Source of the DNA: Acidobacteriota bacterium
Lineage (GTDB): Bacteria; Acidobacteriota; Vicinamibacteria; Vicinamibacterales; JAHECP01
Length of the DNA: 56,020 bases
Direction: 5' to 3'
Assembly: GCA_024641665.1 (NCBI GenBank)
Contig: JAHECP010000019.1
Span: forward strand, 1-56,020
Part shown: piece by piece, positions 23,864 to 30,260 of the stretch
Layout of the letters: every line of letters starts with the position of its first letter
Numbering within the stretch: the stretch's first letter is position 1
Position numbers and translations under genes: made by a program
Notes under the pieces: model-generated
The model's input: the letters and a program-made list of their open reading frames with translations, nothing else
Database searches by the model: none
What the model was told of the DNA's origin: nothing

Positions 23864-24680
23864 CGCCCAGATCGTCGCGCACTTCCTGCCGCTTTTCGGT
23901 GCGAAGGGGCTCGCCGACATCACGAAGTCAGACGTCGTGCGCTACCTGAACCTGCGCCGGGTCCAGATGACCGGGAATCCGGGACACAAGAAGCGCAGAC
24001 CGATATCGGAGAGTACCGTCCGGCGAGAGCGTGGGCTGCTGCAGGCCATCTTTCAGCGCGCCATCGAGGAAGGCTACGACATAAGAAACCCGTTCCACGG
24101 GATCGCGCGCGGGAAGGACAGGCCCAGGACCCGGGTTCTGAGCCTGGACGAGGAGACGAAGCTGCTGGGAGCGCTCAGCCCGCGCTTCCAGCGGTTCGTC
24201 CGCTTCGCGCTGGGAACCGGGTGCCGGCTCCAGGAGATCCGAGGCATCAACCCGGAACGGGACATCGATTCGGCGCGCGGCACGGTGCACGTGACCGGCA
24301 AGTTCGGCAAGGAACGGGACGTGCCGATGCAGCCCGACGCCCGGGCGGCCCTCGATGAGCAGCTCGACGCCGAGGGGAAGCTGTGGACGCAGAATCCCCA
24401 GCGCCTGCGCCAGGTGCTGGCGGCAGCGAGCGTGCGCGCGAAGATGCCGCACCTGACGCCGCACGCGCTGCGCCACACCTTCGGCACGCGCTGGCTGCAG
24501 GCCGGCGGAGACATCTACAAGCTGTCGAAGATCCTCGGACACTCGAGCGTGGCCGTCACTGAGGCGCACTACGCGCACCTGCTGAAGGAGGACCTGATCG
24601 CGGCAAGCAAACAGGTGAAGATCCCCATCGCGCCACGGAACGCGGAAAACGTCGTCCCAATGCCGCGCCGACGCGCATGA
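23628..24680 (+). CDS. Tyrosine recombinase / site-specific integrase
   Basis: A 350-residue phage-type integrase that recombines attP with the tRNA-Pro attB. The N-terminal part (KRGEIWYFSKRIGGRRFRV) is an arm-binding-like region, then a core-binding SAM-like domain (about 55-150), then the catalytic domain. All key residues are present: Arg200 (TGCRLQEI), Lys in VTGKFGKERDVP, His279 and Arg282 (HALRH), His305 (GHSS), and Tyr315 (EAHYAHL). The ATG at 23628 overlaps the HTH gene. It appears intact, so the island could still be excisable. The attR site lies 0.9 kb downstream. Confidence 0.95.
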   Translation: MALAKRGEIWYFSKRIGGRRFRVSTGYADRKSAERRASDIEHEIRAGIHGWKSTIPSFAQWWAVYRKTYTPQKSASRRDAQIVAHFLPLFGAKGLADITKSDVVRYLNLRRVQMTGNPGHKKRRPISESTVRRERGLLQAIFQRAIEEGYDIRNPFHGIARGKDRPRTRVLSLDEETKLLGALSPRFQRFVRFALGTGCRLQEIRGINPERDIDSARGTVHVTGKFGKERDVPMQPDARAALDEQLDAEGKLWTQNPQRLRQVLAAASVRAKMPHLTPHALRHTFGTRWLQAGGDIYKLSKILGHSSVAVTEAHYAHLLKEDLIAASKQVKIPIAPRNAENVVPMPRRRA

Positions 24681-24761
24681 ATCAGGAGGGTGCCACTTCA
24701 GTGAGCGACCACGTCCGGAAGGCGCCCGAGCCATGCTCCATGACGGGGCTGTGGACGACGC

Positions 24762-25070
24762 CTACGGCTTGTCGTGAGGCGACTGGTGCCACGCCGCCGC
24801 CTGGTCGCGGCGACCGTGTAGGACTCGCGCAATCAGGGGGTCCGCCGCTTCCCGGTAGTAGATCACGTGATTCGCGACTACGAACGACCGGACGCCGGGG
24901 CCGAACTCAGGACGGAGCCGTCCCATCGACGGAGTCTCGGCGAGGAGGTCGAACCGGTCGACGATGGCATCGATCAGGCTATCGGCCGTCTCGGGGCCTG
25001 CGTCCTCAGCCACGTAAGACCAGATTTCCTCGAGGTCGCGTTCGGCCAGCGGCGACAGCCGGTAGGCCAT
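24762..25070 (-). CDS. RelE/ParE-family toxin
   Basis: A 102-residue ParE-type toxin. Fold signatures: YRLSPLAERDLEEIWSYV at the N-terminus, SLIDAIVDRFDLLAETPSMG, RSFVVANHVIYYRE and IARVLHGRRD at the end. Members of this fold inhibit DNA gyrase (ParE) or cleave mRNA on the ribosome (RelE); sequence alone favours ParE. It overlaps the antitoxin stop codon (TGATGG), the usual antitoxin-first order. It sits between the integrase and attR and may stabilise the island. Confidence 0.9.
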   Translation of the reverse strand: MAYRLSPLAERDLEEIWSYVAEDAGPETADSLIDAIVDRFDLLAETPSMGRLRPEFGPGVRSFVVANHVIYYREAADPLIARVLHGRRDQAAAWHQSPHDKP

Positions 25071-25333
25071 CAGCGCTTCCTGGCACGCGCCAGGCGCCCG
25101 TCGGCCTTGATTCGCTCGGCAAGACGCCGGCCGGAGGCCTTGTCATGCCGCTTCCCCTCCCCGCGGGAGAGCTGGTCGAACCCGGCTTGGATGTCGGCAC
25201 GGAGCCGTTGCCGATCGCGCTCCTGGAGGAGCCTCAGCGCCTCCCGGACCACCTCGCTGGCGGTTTGATAGAGGCCGCTGCTGACCTTCTCGTTGACGAG
25301 GCGCTCGAGCTCCGGCGTGAGCGAGACGTTCAT
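25070..25333 (-). CDS. ParD-like antitoxin (ribbon-helix-helix)
   Basis: An 87-residue antitoxin starting at ATG 25333 (MNVSLTPELERLVNEKVSSG). The N-terminal ribbon-helix-helix region has the YQTASEVVREALRLL pattern of ParD/CC2985 antitoxins, and the C-terminus (about 45-87) is the toxin-binding tail. An in-frame TTG at 25384 would give 104 residues but overlaps the -35 box, so the ATG is preferred. The palindrome in its promoter fits autorepression by the antitoxin or the complex. Confidence 0.88.
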   Translation of the reverse strand: MNVSLTPELERLVNEKVSSGLYQTASEVVREALRLLQERDRQRLRADIQAGFDQLSRGEGKRHDKASGRRLAERIKADGRLARARKR

Positions 25334-25354
25334 GGTGTGACCATCCCTCTCGGT

Positions 25355-25384
25355 CACACTAAGTGTGATGTCAGTTTTTGTCAA
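25355..25384 (-). promoter_or_regulatory. parDE promoter with palindromic operator
   Basis: On the minus strand, TTGACA (25379-25384) is 17 nt from TAGTGT (25356-25361). The palindrome CACACT-a-AGTGTG (25355-25367) overlaps the -10 box, which is the usual place for a ParD-type repressor to bind. Confidence 0.6.
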
Positions 25385-25470
25385 GTTTTGACATCGATGC
25401 CTACGTGGCCGCGCTGGTCGCCAGTCGTAGCCACCAGTTCGTCCGTCTCGCCGGACGACCGGTCACAAAT

Positions 25471-25497
25471 GCGGCCACACGAATTCAGTGTGGCCGC
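25471..25497. repeat. 10-bp inverted repeat near attR, possible arm-type site or terminator
   Basis: GCGGCCACAC (25471-25480) and GTGTGGCCGC (25488-25497) pair across a 7-nt spacer (GAATTCA). A related motif is found at 18169-18190 near attL, which argues for a recombination role. Confidence 0.5.
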
Positions 25498-25535
25498 AAA
25501 CCTCTCAGCAAGCAGCACCTTTCGTCCGTTCTCCG

Positions 25536-25586
25536 GCCTGCCTTGGGCGCAGGAGGCCCCGGGTTCGAATCCCGGCGCCCCGACCA
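25536..25586 (+). repeat. attR: 51-bp partial tRNA-Pro copy
   Basis: The bases match the tRNA-Pro gene from 18008 to 18058 exactly, including the anticodon stem, T arm and CCA. No 5' half of a tRNA precedes it, so this is the displaced original 3' end and marks the right border of the island. Confidence 0.95.
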
Positions 25587-25601
25587 ACTCAGCCACAACC
25601 A

Positions 25602-25762
25602 AGGTGCACAGAGGTGCACGAGGTGCAACGTGCACCAAGGTGCGTGGTAGCGCCACGCCTGACGATGGGGCGCGTCTTTTCTCAAGAAGAAGATGCGCAC
25701 CATCGAAGCCTGTGCGCCACCTCGCACCCCTGTGCACGTTGCACCCTGTGCACCTTGTGCAC
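25602..25762. repeat. GTGCAC-array inverted-repeat element, copy A
   Basis: The left arm (25602-25656) is a run of GGTGCAC units ending in GGTGCGTGGTAGCGCC. The right arm (25712-25762) is its approximate reverse complement. Both arms share the exact core GGTGCAACGTGCAC. The middle contains GGGGCGCGTCTTTTCTCAA, close to the copy at 46966-47171. The element ends 4 nt before the DUF1028 stop codon and has no ORF of its own, so it looks like a MITE or other non-autonomous palindromic repeat. Confidence 0.75.
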
Positions 25763-25765
25763 TCC

Positions 25766-26902
25766 TCACCTGCCCTGCGCCACGATCTTCTCGATGAGCG
25801 CCGGGTCGTCCGGCAGTAGTCCCACCTTCGGCAGCCGCCGCGTCAGCTCCACCCAGCCCTTCTCCATCGAGAACACGCGCTTGAAGAGCGGCAGGGACTC
25901 GTCCACCCGGTTCATGGTCACCAGCGCGACCGCGTGCCAGTAGATCATCTCGGCCAGCCGGCTCGGGAGGACGCCGGTGGTCTTCGACGCGATCGCCTCG
26001 GCGGCCGAGTACTCGCGCAGCGCGCCCTCGTTGTCCCCATGCTCGACGGCGAGGTCGCCGGCGTTCATGTGGTTGTACGCCCGCTGCAGCGTCACCAGGC
26101 GCCGCAGCTCCGGGATCGGCTCGGCGGCGTCGTCCACGCGCAGGTTGAAGACGGTATCCTGCCAGAGCTTCCCGGACGAGGTGGCCTTGACGACGATGAT
26201 GGCCGCCGACTGCCGGCCACGGATGTCGCCACCGGCCGCCTGCCCGGCTTCGAGCGCAGCGAGCAGCCGCTCGGCCAGGTCGCCCGTCGACGCCTGGTAG
26301 GCCTTCGCCATCGCGGGCCAGATCGTGTCGTTGGCCATCAGGTTGGCCTGCGCGGCGAACTCGCGGCCGATCGCGCCGCGGCCGCCGCACGGGTGGACGA
26401 AGGGCTGGCCGTTCTCCGTGGATCGGGTCGCGGTCGCGCCGCCGCTGCAGCCGGCCTGCCAGCCGTCGGTCCGGTTGCCCGCCACGCCGCCGGCCGACGG
26501 GATGTCGCCGGCGCCCGTCCACGTGGCCACCGTGCCGCTCGCGTCCACGAAGGCGACCTGGCGGACCGCCCGTCCCTCGTCGCCCGCGAGCAGGGCCTTC
26601 AGCGCGTCCGGCGCACTCTTGCCGGCGCTCATCAGCTTCAGCCCCAGGGGCCCGTAACTGGGATCGACGAACGACTGCGTGGCCACGGCGCCGACGCCGG
26701 CTTCCGCCCAGATCACGTTGGAGCCGACGGCGAACCAGTGCGACTGCACCGCCGCGCCCATCTCGCCTGTCTGCGGGTCGCGCGCGACGATCGAGAAGGT
26801 ATGCACCGGGCGAGTAGGACGCGGCGGCGCGGGTCGCTCCTGCGCCAGCGCGAGGGAGGACAGGACGACGACGACGGAAGCGGCGACGAGTGGCTTCATC
26901 AT
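25766..26902 (-). CDS. DUF1028 family protein with TPR-like C-terminus
   Basis: A 378-residue exported protein with a signal peptide (residues 1-20). Residues about 35-250 are DUF1028, an Ntn-hydrolase-like fold (HTFSIVARDPQTGEMGAAVQ, GVGAVATQSFVDPSYGPLGL, FAAQANLMANDTIW). The region between AGDIPSAGG and GREFAAQAN is longer than usual by about 35 residues and rich in Gly/Arg/Thr, possibly an insertion or a pair of compensating frameshifts. Residues about 255-378 are helical repeats (LQRAYNHMNAGDLAVEHGDN, LFKRVFSMEKGW) resembling a tetratricopeptide domain. The substrate of DUF1028 is unknown. Confidence 0.8.
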   Translation of the reverse strand: MMKPLVAASVVVVLSSLALAQERPAPPRPTRPVHTFSIVARDPQTGEMGAAVQSHWFAVGSNVIWAEAGVGAVATQSFVDPSYGPLGLKLMSAGKSAPDALKALLAGDEGRAVRQVAFVDASGTVATWTGAGDIPSAGGVAGNRTDGWQAGCSGGATATRSTENGQPFVHPCGGRGAIGREFAAQANLMANDTIWPAMAKAYQASTGDLAERLLAALEAGQAAGGDIRGRQSAAIIVVKATSSGKLWQDTVFNLRVDDAAEPIPELRRLVTLQRAYNHMNAGDLAVEHGDNEGALREYSAAEAIASKTTGVLPSRLAEMIYWHAVALVTMNRVDESLPLFKRVFSMEKGWVELTRRLPKVGLLPDDPALIEKIVAQGR

Positions 26903-26922
26903 GGGACCGGTGGTTTCATCAT
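26899..26922 (-). promoter_or_regulatory. Possible leader peptide ORF overlapping the DUF1028 start
   Basis: ATGATGAAACC occurs as a near-repeat of the gene's own ATGATGAAGCC, 20 nt upstream and in another frame. It opens a seven-codon ORF (MMKPPVP) whose TGA overlaps the DUF1028 start codon. The arrangement would couple translation, and the PPVP stretch could slow ribosomes. A simple duplication without function is equally possible. Confidence 0.35.
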
Positions 26923-27015
26923 GGTTGGACCTGTTCGAATCACCGGTGGTTCGTGGTGCCGACAGTCATGTTATCGTCATAGCACGCTGGCCGGAGCGGG
27001 TTTCCGCCGACACGC

Positions 27016-28248
27016 ATGATCTTCTTCACCGAGCTGGATCATCTGCCCGCCTTCGACGCCAAGGGCAACCCCCTCGGGCGGCTGGTCGATCTCGGGATCG
27101 CGCCGAGCCGCAGCGTCTTCCTCGTCGAGGAATACGTCGTCCGGCGGCCGGACCGGCGGCTGGTGGCGATCACGCACTCCCAGCTGCAGTCCATCTCGGT
27201 GCAGGCCCTCCAGACGCGGGTGCTGGAGGGCGCGGTGGACGTCCAGCCGAACGAATCACTGATCCGGCTGCGCAAGGACGTCCTCGACCAGCAGATCATC
27301 GACGTCAACCAGCGCAAGGTCGTGCGCGTGACCGACGTCATCTTCGACATCGAGCCGACCGAACAGCACGCGCACCTGCGGGCGGTCGCGGTGGACGTCG
27401 GCATGGGCGCGGGCGTCCGCCGGCTGCTCCAGGGCGTCGTCGCCAAGCACACGCTCCGCACGCTCTCGGGCATCTTCCCCGGCCAGATCATCCCCTGGGA
27501 GTTCGTCAATCTCATCGAGGTGGATCCGGCGCGGCGCCTCCGGCTCCGGATCTCGAACGAGCGGCTGGCCCGCCTCCACCCGGCCGACCTCGCCGACATC
27601 CTCGAGGAGCTGAGCCGCGAGGAGCAGAGCGCGGTCATCCAGTCGCTCGACGACGAGACGGCGGCGCACACCCTGTCGGAGGTCTCGCCCGAGACGCTGG
27701 CCTCGGTCCTCGAGAGTATCTCGGCGGAGAAGGCGGCCGACCTTGTCGAGGAGATGCCGCCCGACGACGCGGCCGACGCGCTCCAGTCGCTCGCGCCCGA
27801 GATGTCGGCGCAGGTGCTGGCGAGCATGGAGGAGGAGGAGCGGGAGGACGTGCGCGAACTGCTGGCGTTCGAGGAGGACACGGCCGGCGGCATGATGACG
27901 ACGCACTTCGTCGTCCTCGGGGAGACGGCGACCGTGGCGCACGCCGTCGAGGCCGTGCGGAGCTTCGAGGGCAACCTCGACCTGCTCACCCGGGTCTTCG
28001 TGACCGACGCGCACGGCGTGCTCACCGGCTCGGTCGCCCTGTCGCGCGTGCTCATCGCCGACCCCGCGGCCCCGCTGGCGTCGATTGCCGCCCCACCGGC
28101 CGCCACGGCGCCGGTGCACGCCGACACCCGGACCGTGCTCGACCTGTTCCACAAGTACAACCTGCTCATGCTTCCCGTGGTCGGCGACGACGGGCGTCTC
28201 GTCGGCCTCGTGACGGCGGACGACGCGCTCGACTACGCCCACCGGTGA
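27016..28248 (+). CDS. PRC-barrel, MgtE-N and CBS domain protein
   Basis: A 410-residue cytoplasmic protein. Residues about 1-165 contain two PRC-barrel-like strands (FDAKGNPLGRLVDLGI and VNQRKVVRVTDVIFDIEP). Residues about 175-290 are the superhelical MgtE N-domain (LHPADLADILEELSREEQSA, repeated as MPPDDAADALQSLAPEMSA). About 290-405 is a CBS pair (TTHFVVLGETATVAHAV, LVGLVTADDALDYA). MgtE-N and CBS domains sense cytosolic Mg2+ in MgtE channels. Here they are detached from a channel but lie 6 nt before a metal transporter gene, so the protein is likely its cytosolic gate or sensor. There are no membrane segments. Confidence 0.9.
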   Translation: MIFFTELDHLPAFDAKGNPLGRLVDLGIAPSRSVFLVEEYVVRRPDRRLVAITHSQLQSISVQALQTRVLEGAVDVQPNESLIRLRKDVLDQQIIDVNQRKVVRVTDVIFDIEPTEQHAHLRAVAVDVGMGAGVRRLLQGVVAKHTLRTLSGIFPGQIIPWEFVNLIEVDPARRLRLRISNERLARLHPADLADILEELSREEQSAVIQSLDDETAAHTLSEVSPETLASVLESISAEKAADLVEEMPPDDAADALQSLAPEMSAQVLASMEEEEREDVRELLAFEEDTAGGMMTTHFVVLGETATVAHAVEAVRSFEGNLDLLTRVFVTDAHGVLTGSVALSRVLIADPAAPLASIAAPPAATAPVHADTRTVLDLFHKYNLLMLPVVGDDGRLVGLVTADDALDYAHR

Positions 28249-28254
28249 CGCGCC

Positions 28255-29598
28255 GTGGCACTCCTCTCGCGATTCTCCCGCTACCGCACGAGCGTGCTGA
28301 TCTTCCTCAGCGTGGTCGGCCCCGGCCTGATCACGGCCAACGTCGACAACGACGCGGGTGGGATCTACACGTACTCGATCGCGGGCGCGCGATTCGGGTA
28401 TTCACTGCTCTGGACGCTCGTCCCCATCACCGTCGCCCTCGTCGTGATCCAGGAGATGGTCGCGCGCATGGGGGCCGTGACCGGCAAGGGGCTCGCCGAC
28501 CTCATCCGCGAGGAGTACGGCTTCCGCGCCACGTTCATCCTGATGGGAGTGCTGCTCGTCGCCAACCTCGGCAACACGGTCGCGGAGTTCGCCGGCCTGG
28601 CGCAGGGCGCGGCCGTCCTGCACCTGCACCGGTCCGTGGTGGTCCCGCTCGGCGCCGCGTTCGTCTGGATCCTGGTCATGCGCGGCAGCGCCAAGATCGT
28701 CGAGCGCGTGTTCCTCGCGGCGTGCTTCTTCTACGTCGCCTACCTGGCGTCGGGGTTCCTCGCCCATCCCGACTGGCAGGCCGCGGCGAAGGGCACCTTC
28801 GTCCCGACGGCGCGCCTCGACCGCAGCTCGGTCTACATGATCATCGCGCTCGTCGGAACGACCATCGCGCCATGGATGCAGTTCTACCTGCAGTCGGCGG
28901 TGGTCGAGAAGGGCGTCCAGCCGAAGGACTACGCCTACTCCCGGTGGGACGTCATCGTCGGGTGCATCATCACCGACGTCGTGGCGTTCTTCATCATCGT
29001 GGCGTGCGCCGCCACGCTCCATGCCGGCGGCCCGCGCGAGATCCGCAGCGCGGCGGACGCCGCGGAGGCGCTCGGGCCCCTGGCCGGCGAAGCCGCGGCG
29101 CTGCTGTTCGCCTTCGGCCTCTGCAACGCCTCCCTGTTCTCGGCCAGCATCCTCCCGCTGGCCACGGCCTACTCGGTGTGCGAGGGCCTGGGACTCGAGT
29201 CGGGCATCGATCGGCGGATGTACGAGGCCCCGACGTTCTACACGCTCTACACCGGCCTGATCGTCGTCGGGGCGCTGACGGTCCTGCTGTTGCCCGAGAC
29301 GCGGCAGATCTCGCTCATCGTGCTCTCGCAGGCGGCCAACGGCGTCATCCTGCCGTTCGTGCTCGTCTACATGCTGCGGCTCAGCAACCGCGAGGACCTG
29401 ATGGGCGAGTACCGCAACTCACGCGCCTTCAACGTCATCGCCTGGACGACGTGCGTCGTCATGATCGCCCTCACGCTGCTGCTGGTCGTGACCATGGCGG
29501 CGCCGGGCCTGTCGAGGCAGGGGCGTGACGCCGGGCTGAAGCCCGGCATTACGTACTTGCAGGCTGGGATGACCGGGGCCTCGGGGAGTCGAGCGTGA
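28255..29598 (+). CDS. Nramp-like divalent metal transporter
   Basis: A 447-residue membrane protein with about 11 hydrophobic segments. TM1 reads GPGLITANVDNDAGGIYTYS: the place of the canonical DPGN metal-binding motif is taken by DNDAGG. The TM6 region is VGTTIAPWMQFYLQSAVVEKG instead of the MPHN type. This places it with the Nramp-like group often paired with CBS or PRC-barrel proteins, so the substrate may be Mg2+ or another ion rather than Mn2+/Fe2+. The last 25 residues (from GRDAGLKPGITY) are encoded by a dispersed palindrome and are probably recent. The GTG start at 28255 lies 6 nt after the PRC/MgtE-N/CBS gene. Confidence 0.85.
   Translation: MALLSRFSRYRTSVLIFLSVVGPGLITANVDNDAGGIYTYSIAGARFGYSLLWTLVPITVALVVIQEMVARMGAVTGKGLADLIREEYGFRATFILMGVLLVANLGNTVAEFAGLAQGAAVLHLHRSVVVPLGAAFVWILVMRGSAKIVERVFLAACFFYVAYLASGFLAHPDWQAAAKGTFVPTARLDRSSVYMIIALVGTTIAPWMQFYLQSAVVEKGVQPKDYAYSRWDVIVGCIITDVVAFFIIVACAATLHAGGPREIRSAADAAEALGPLAGEAAALLFAFGLCNASLFSASILPLATAYSVCEGLGLESGIDRRMYEAPTFYTLYTGLIVVGALTVLLLPETRQISLIVLSQAANGVILPFVLVYMLRLSNREDLMGEYRNSRAFNVIAWTTCVVMIALTLLLVVTMAAPGLSRQGRDAGLKPGITYLQAGMTGASGSRA
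29530..29556 (+). repeat. Short GGCTGAAGCC-type palindrome, copy 3 (inside the transporter gene)
   Basis: GCCGGGC-tgaa-GCCCGGC followed by ATTACGTAC lies within the last codons of the Nramp-like gene. It has the same loop and downstream bases as the copy at 18088-18110 (reverse strand). Confidence 0.7.
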
Positions 29599-30251
29599 CC
29601 GAGATCATCGACGTGTTTCTCCACCTGGATCGGCATCTCGCCGACGTCGTCGTCTGGTACGGCGCGTGGGTGTACGGCCTGCTCTTCCTGATCGTCTTTG
29701 CCGAGACCGGCCTCGTGGTCACGCCGTTCCTGCCGGGGGACTCGCTGTTGTTCACCACCGGCGCACTGGCGGCCACCGGCGTGCTGGACGTGCGCCTCGC
29801 GTTCGCGCTCCTCGCCGCCGCCGCCGTCGCCGGCGACGCCGCCAACTACGCCGCCGGCCGGTTCGTCGGCCCACGCGTGTTCCGCGCCGAGGACACGGTG
29901 GGCGTCTGGCACCGGATCCTCAACCGCCGGCACCTCGATCGCGCGCACGCCTTCTTCACGCGGTACGGCGGGAAGGCCGTGGTGATCGGACGGTTCGCGC
30001 CGATCGTGCGCACCTTCGTCCCGTTCGTCGCCGGCGCGGGCACGATGAGCTATCCGCGCTTCGCGCTGTACAACGTCGTCGGCGGGTTGTTGTGGGTGGG
30101 CGTCTGCGTGGGCGGCGGGTACGCGTTCGGCAACGTGCCGGTCGTGAAGCGCCACTTCTCGCTCGTGGTGCTCGGCATCATCGCGGTGTCGCTGCTGCCG
30201 ATGGCCGTCGAGCTCGTCCGGGCGCGGCGGACGCGCCGGGCCCGCGCCTGA
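29595..30251 (+). CDS. DedA family membrane protein
   Basis: A 218-residue membrane protein of the DedA/SNARE-associated (VTT) family. Typical marks are FAETGLVVTPFLPGDSLLFT, the re-entrant Gly-rich region AGDAANYAAGRFVG, and GRFAPIVRTFVPFVAG with the conserved arginine. Such proteins take part in recycling of undecaprenyl phosphate and other lipid flipping, and their loss affects membrane potential and drug resistance. The GTG at 29595 overlaps the TGA of the transporter (GTGA), so it is translated from the same message. The three-gene group PRC/CBS, Nramp-like, DedA thus links metal transport and membrane lipid handling. Confidence 0.9.
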   Translation: MTEIIDVFLHLDRHLADVVVWYGAWVYGLLFLIVFAETGLVVTPFLPGDSLLFTTGALAATGVLDVRLAFALLAAAAVAGDAANYAAGRFVGPRVFRAEDTVGVWHRILNRRHLDRAHAFFTRYGGKAVVIGRFAPIVRTFVPFVAGAGTMSYPRFALYNVVGGLLWVGVCVGGGYAFGNVPVVKRHFSLVVLGIIAVSLLPMAVELVRARRTRRARA

Positions 30252-30260
30252 GGGATCGCG

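Larger units (their letters stand above)
18059..25586. mobile_element. Integrated genomic island in tRNA-Pro, about 7.5 kb
   Basis: The two 51-bp repeats bound a segment with a tyrosine integrase (23628-24680) and an excisionase-like HTH protein toward the right end. A ParDE pair sits next to attR. The remaining cargo is a winged-helix-like protein, a frameshifted metalloprotease lipoprotein, a DUF2321 gene with a stop codon, and small ORFs. No conjugation or phage structural genes are present, so it is an integrative island that cannot move on its own except by excision. The high proportion of broken cargo suggests an old insertion. Confidence 0.85.

Noticed and set aside
25536-25586. A second functional tRNA gene
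   Set aside because: The sequence lacks the acceptor 5' strand and D arm, so it is only an att remnant of tRNA-Pro.
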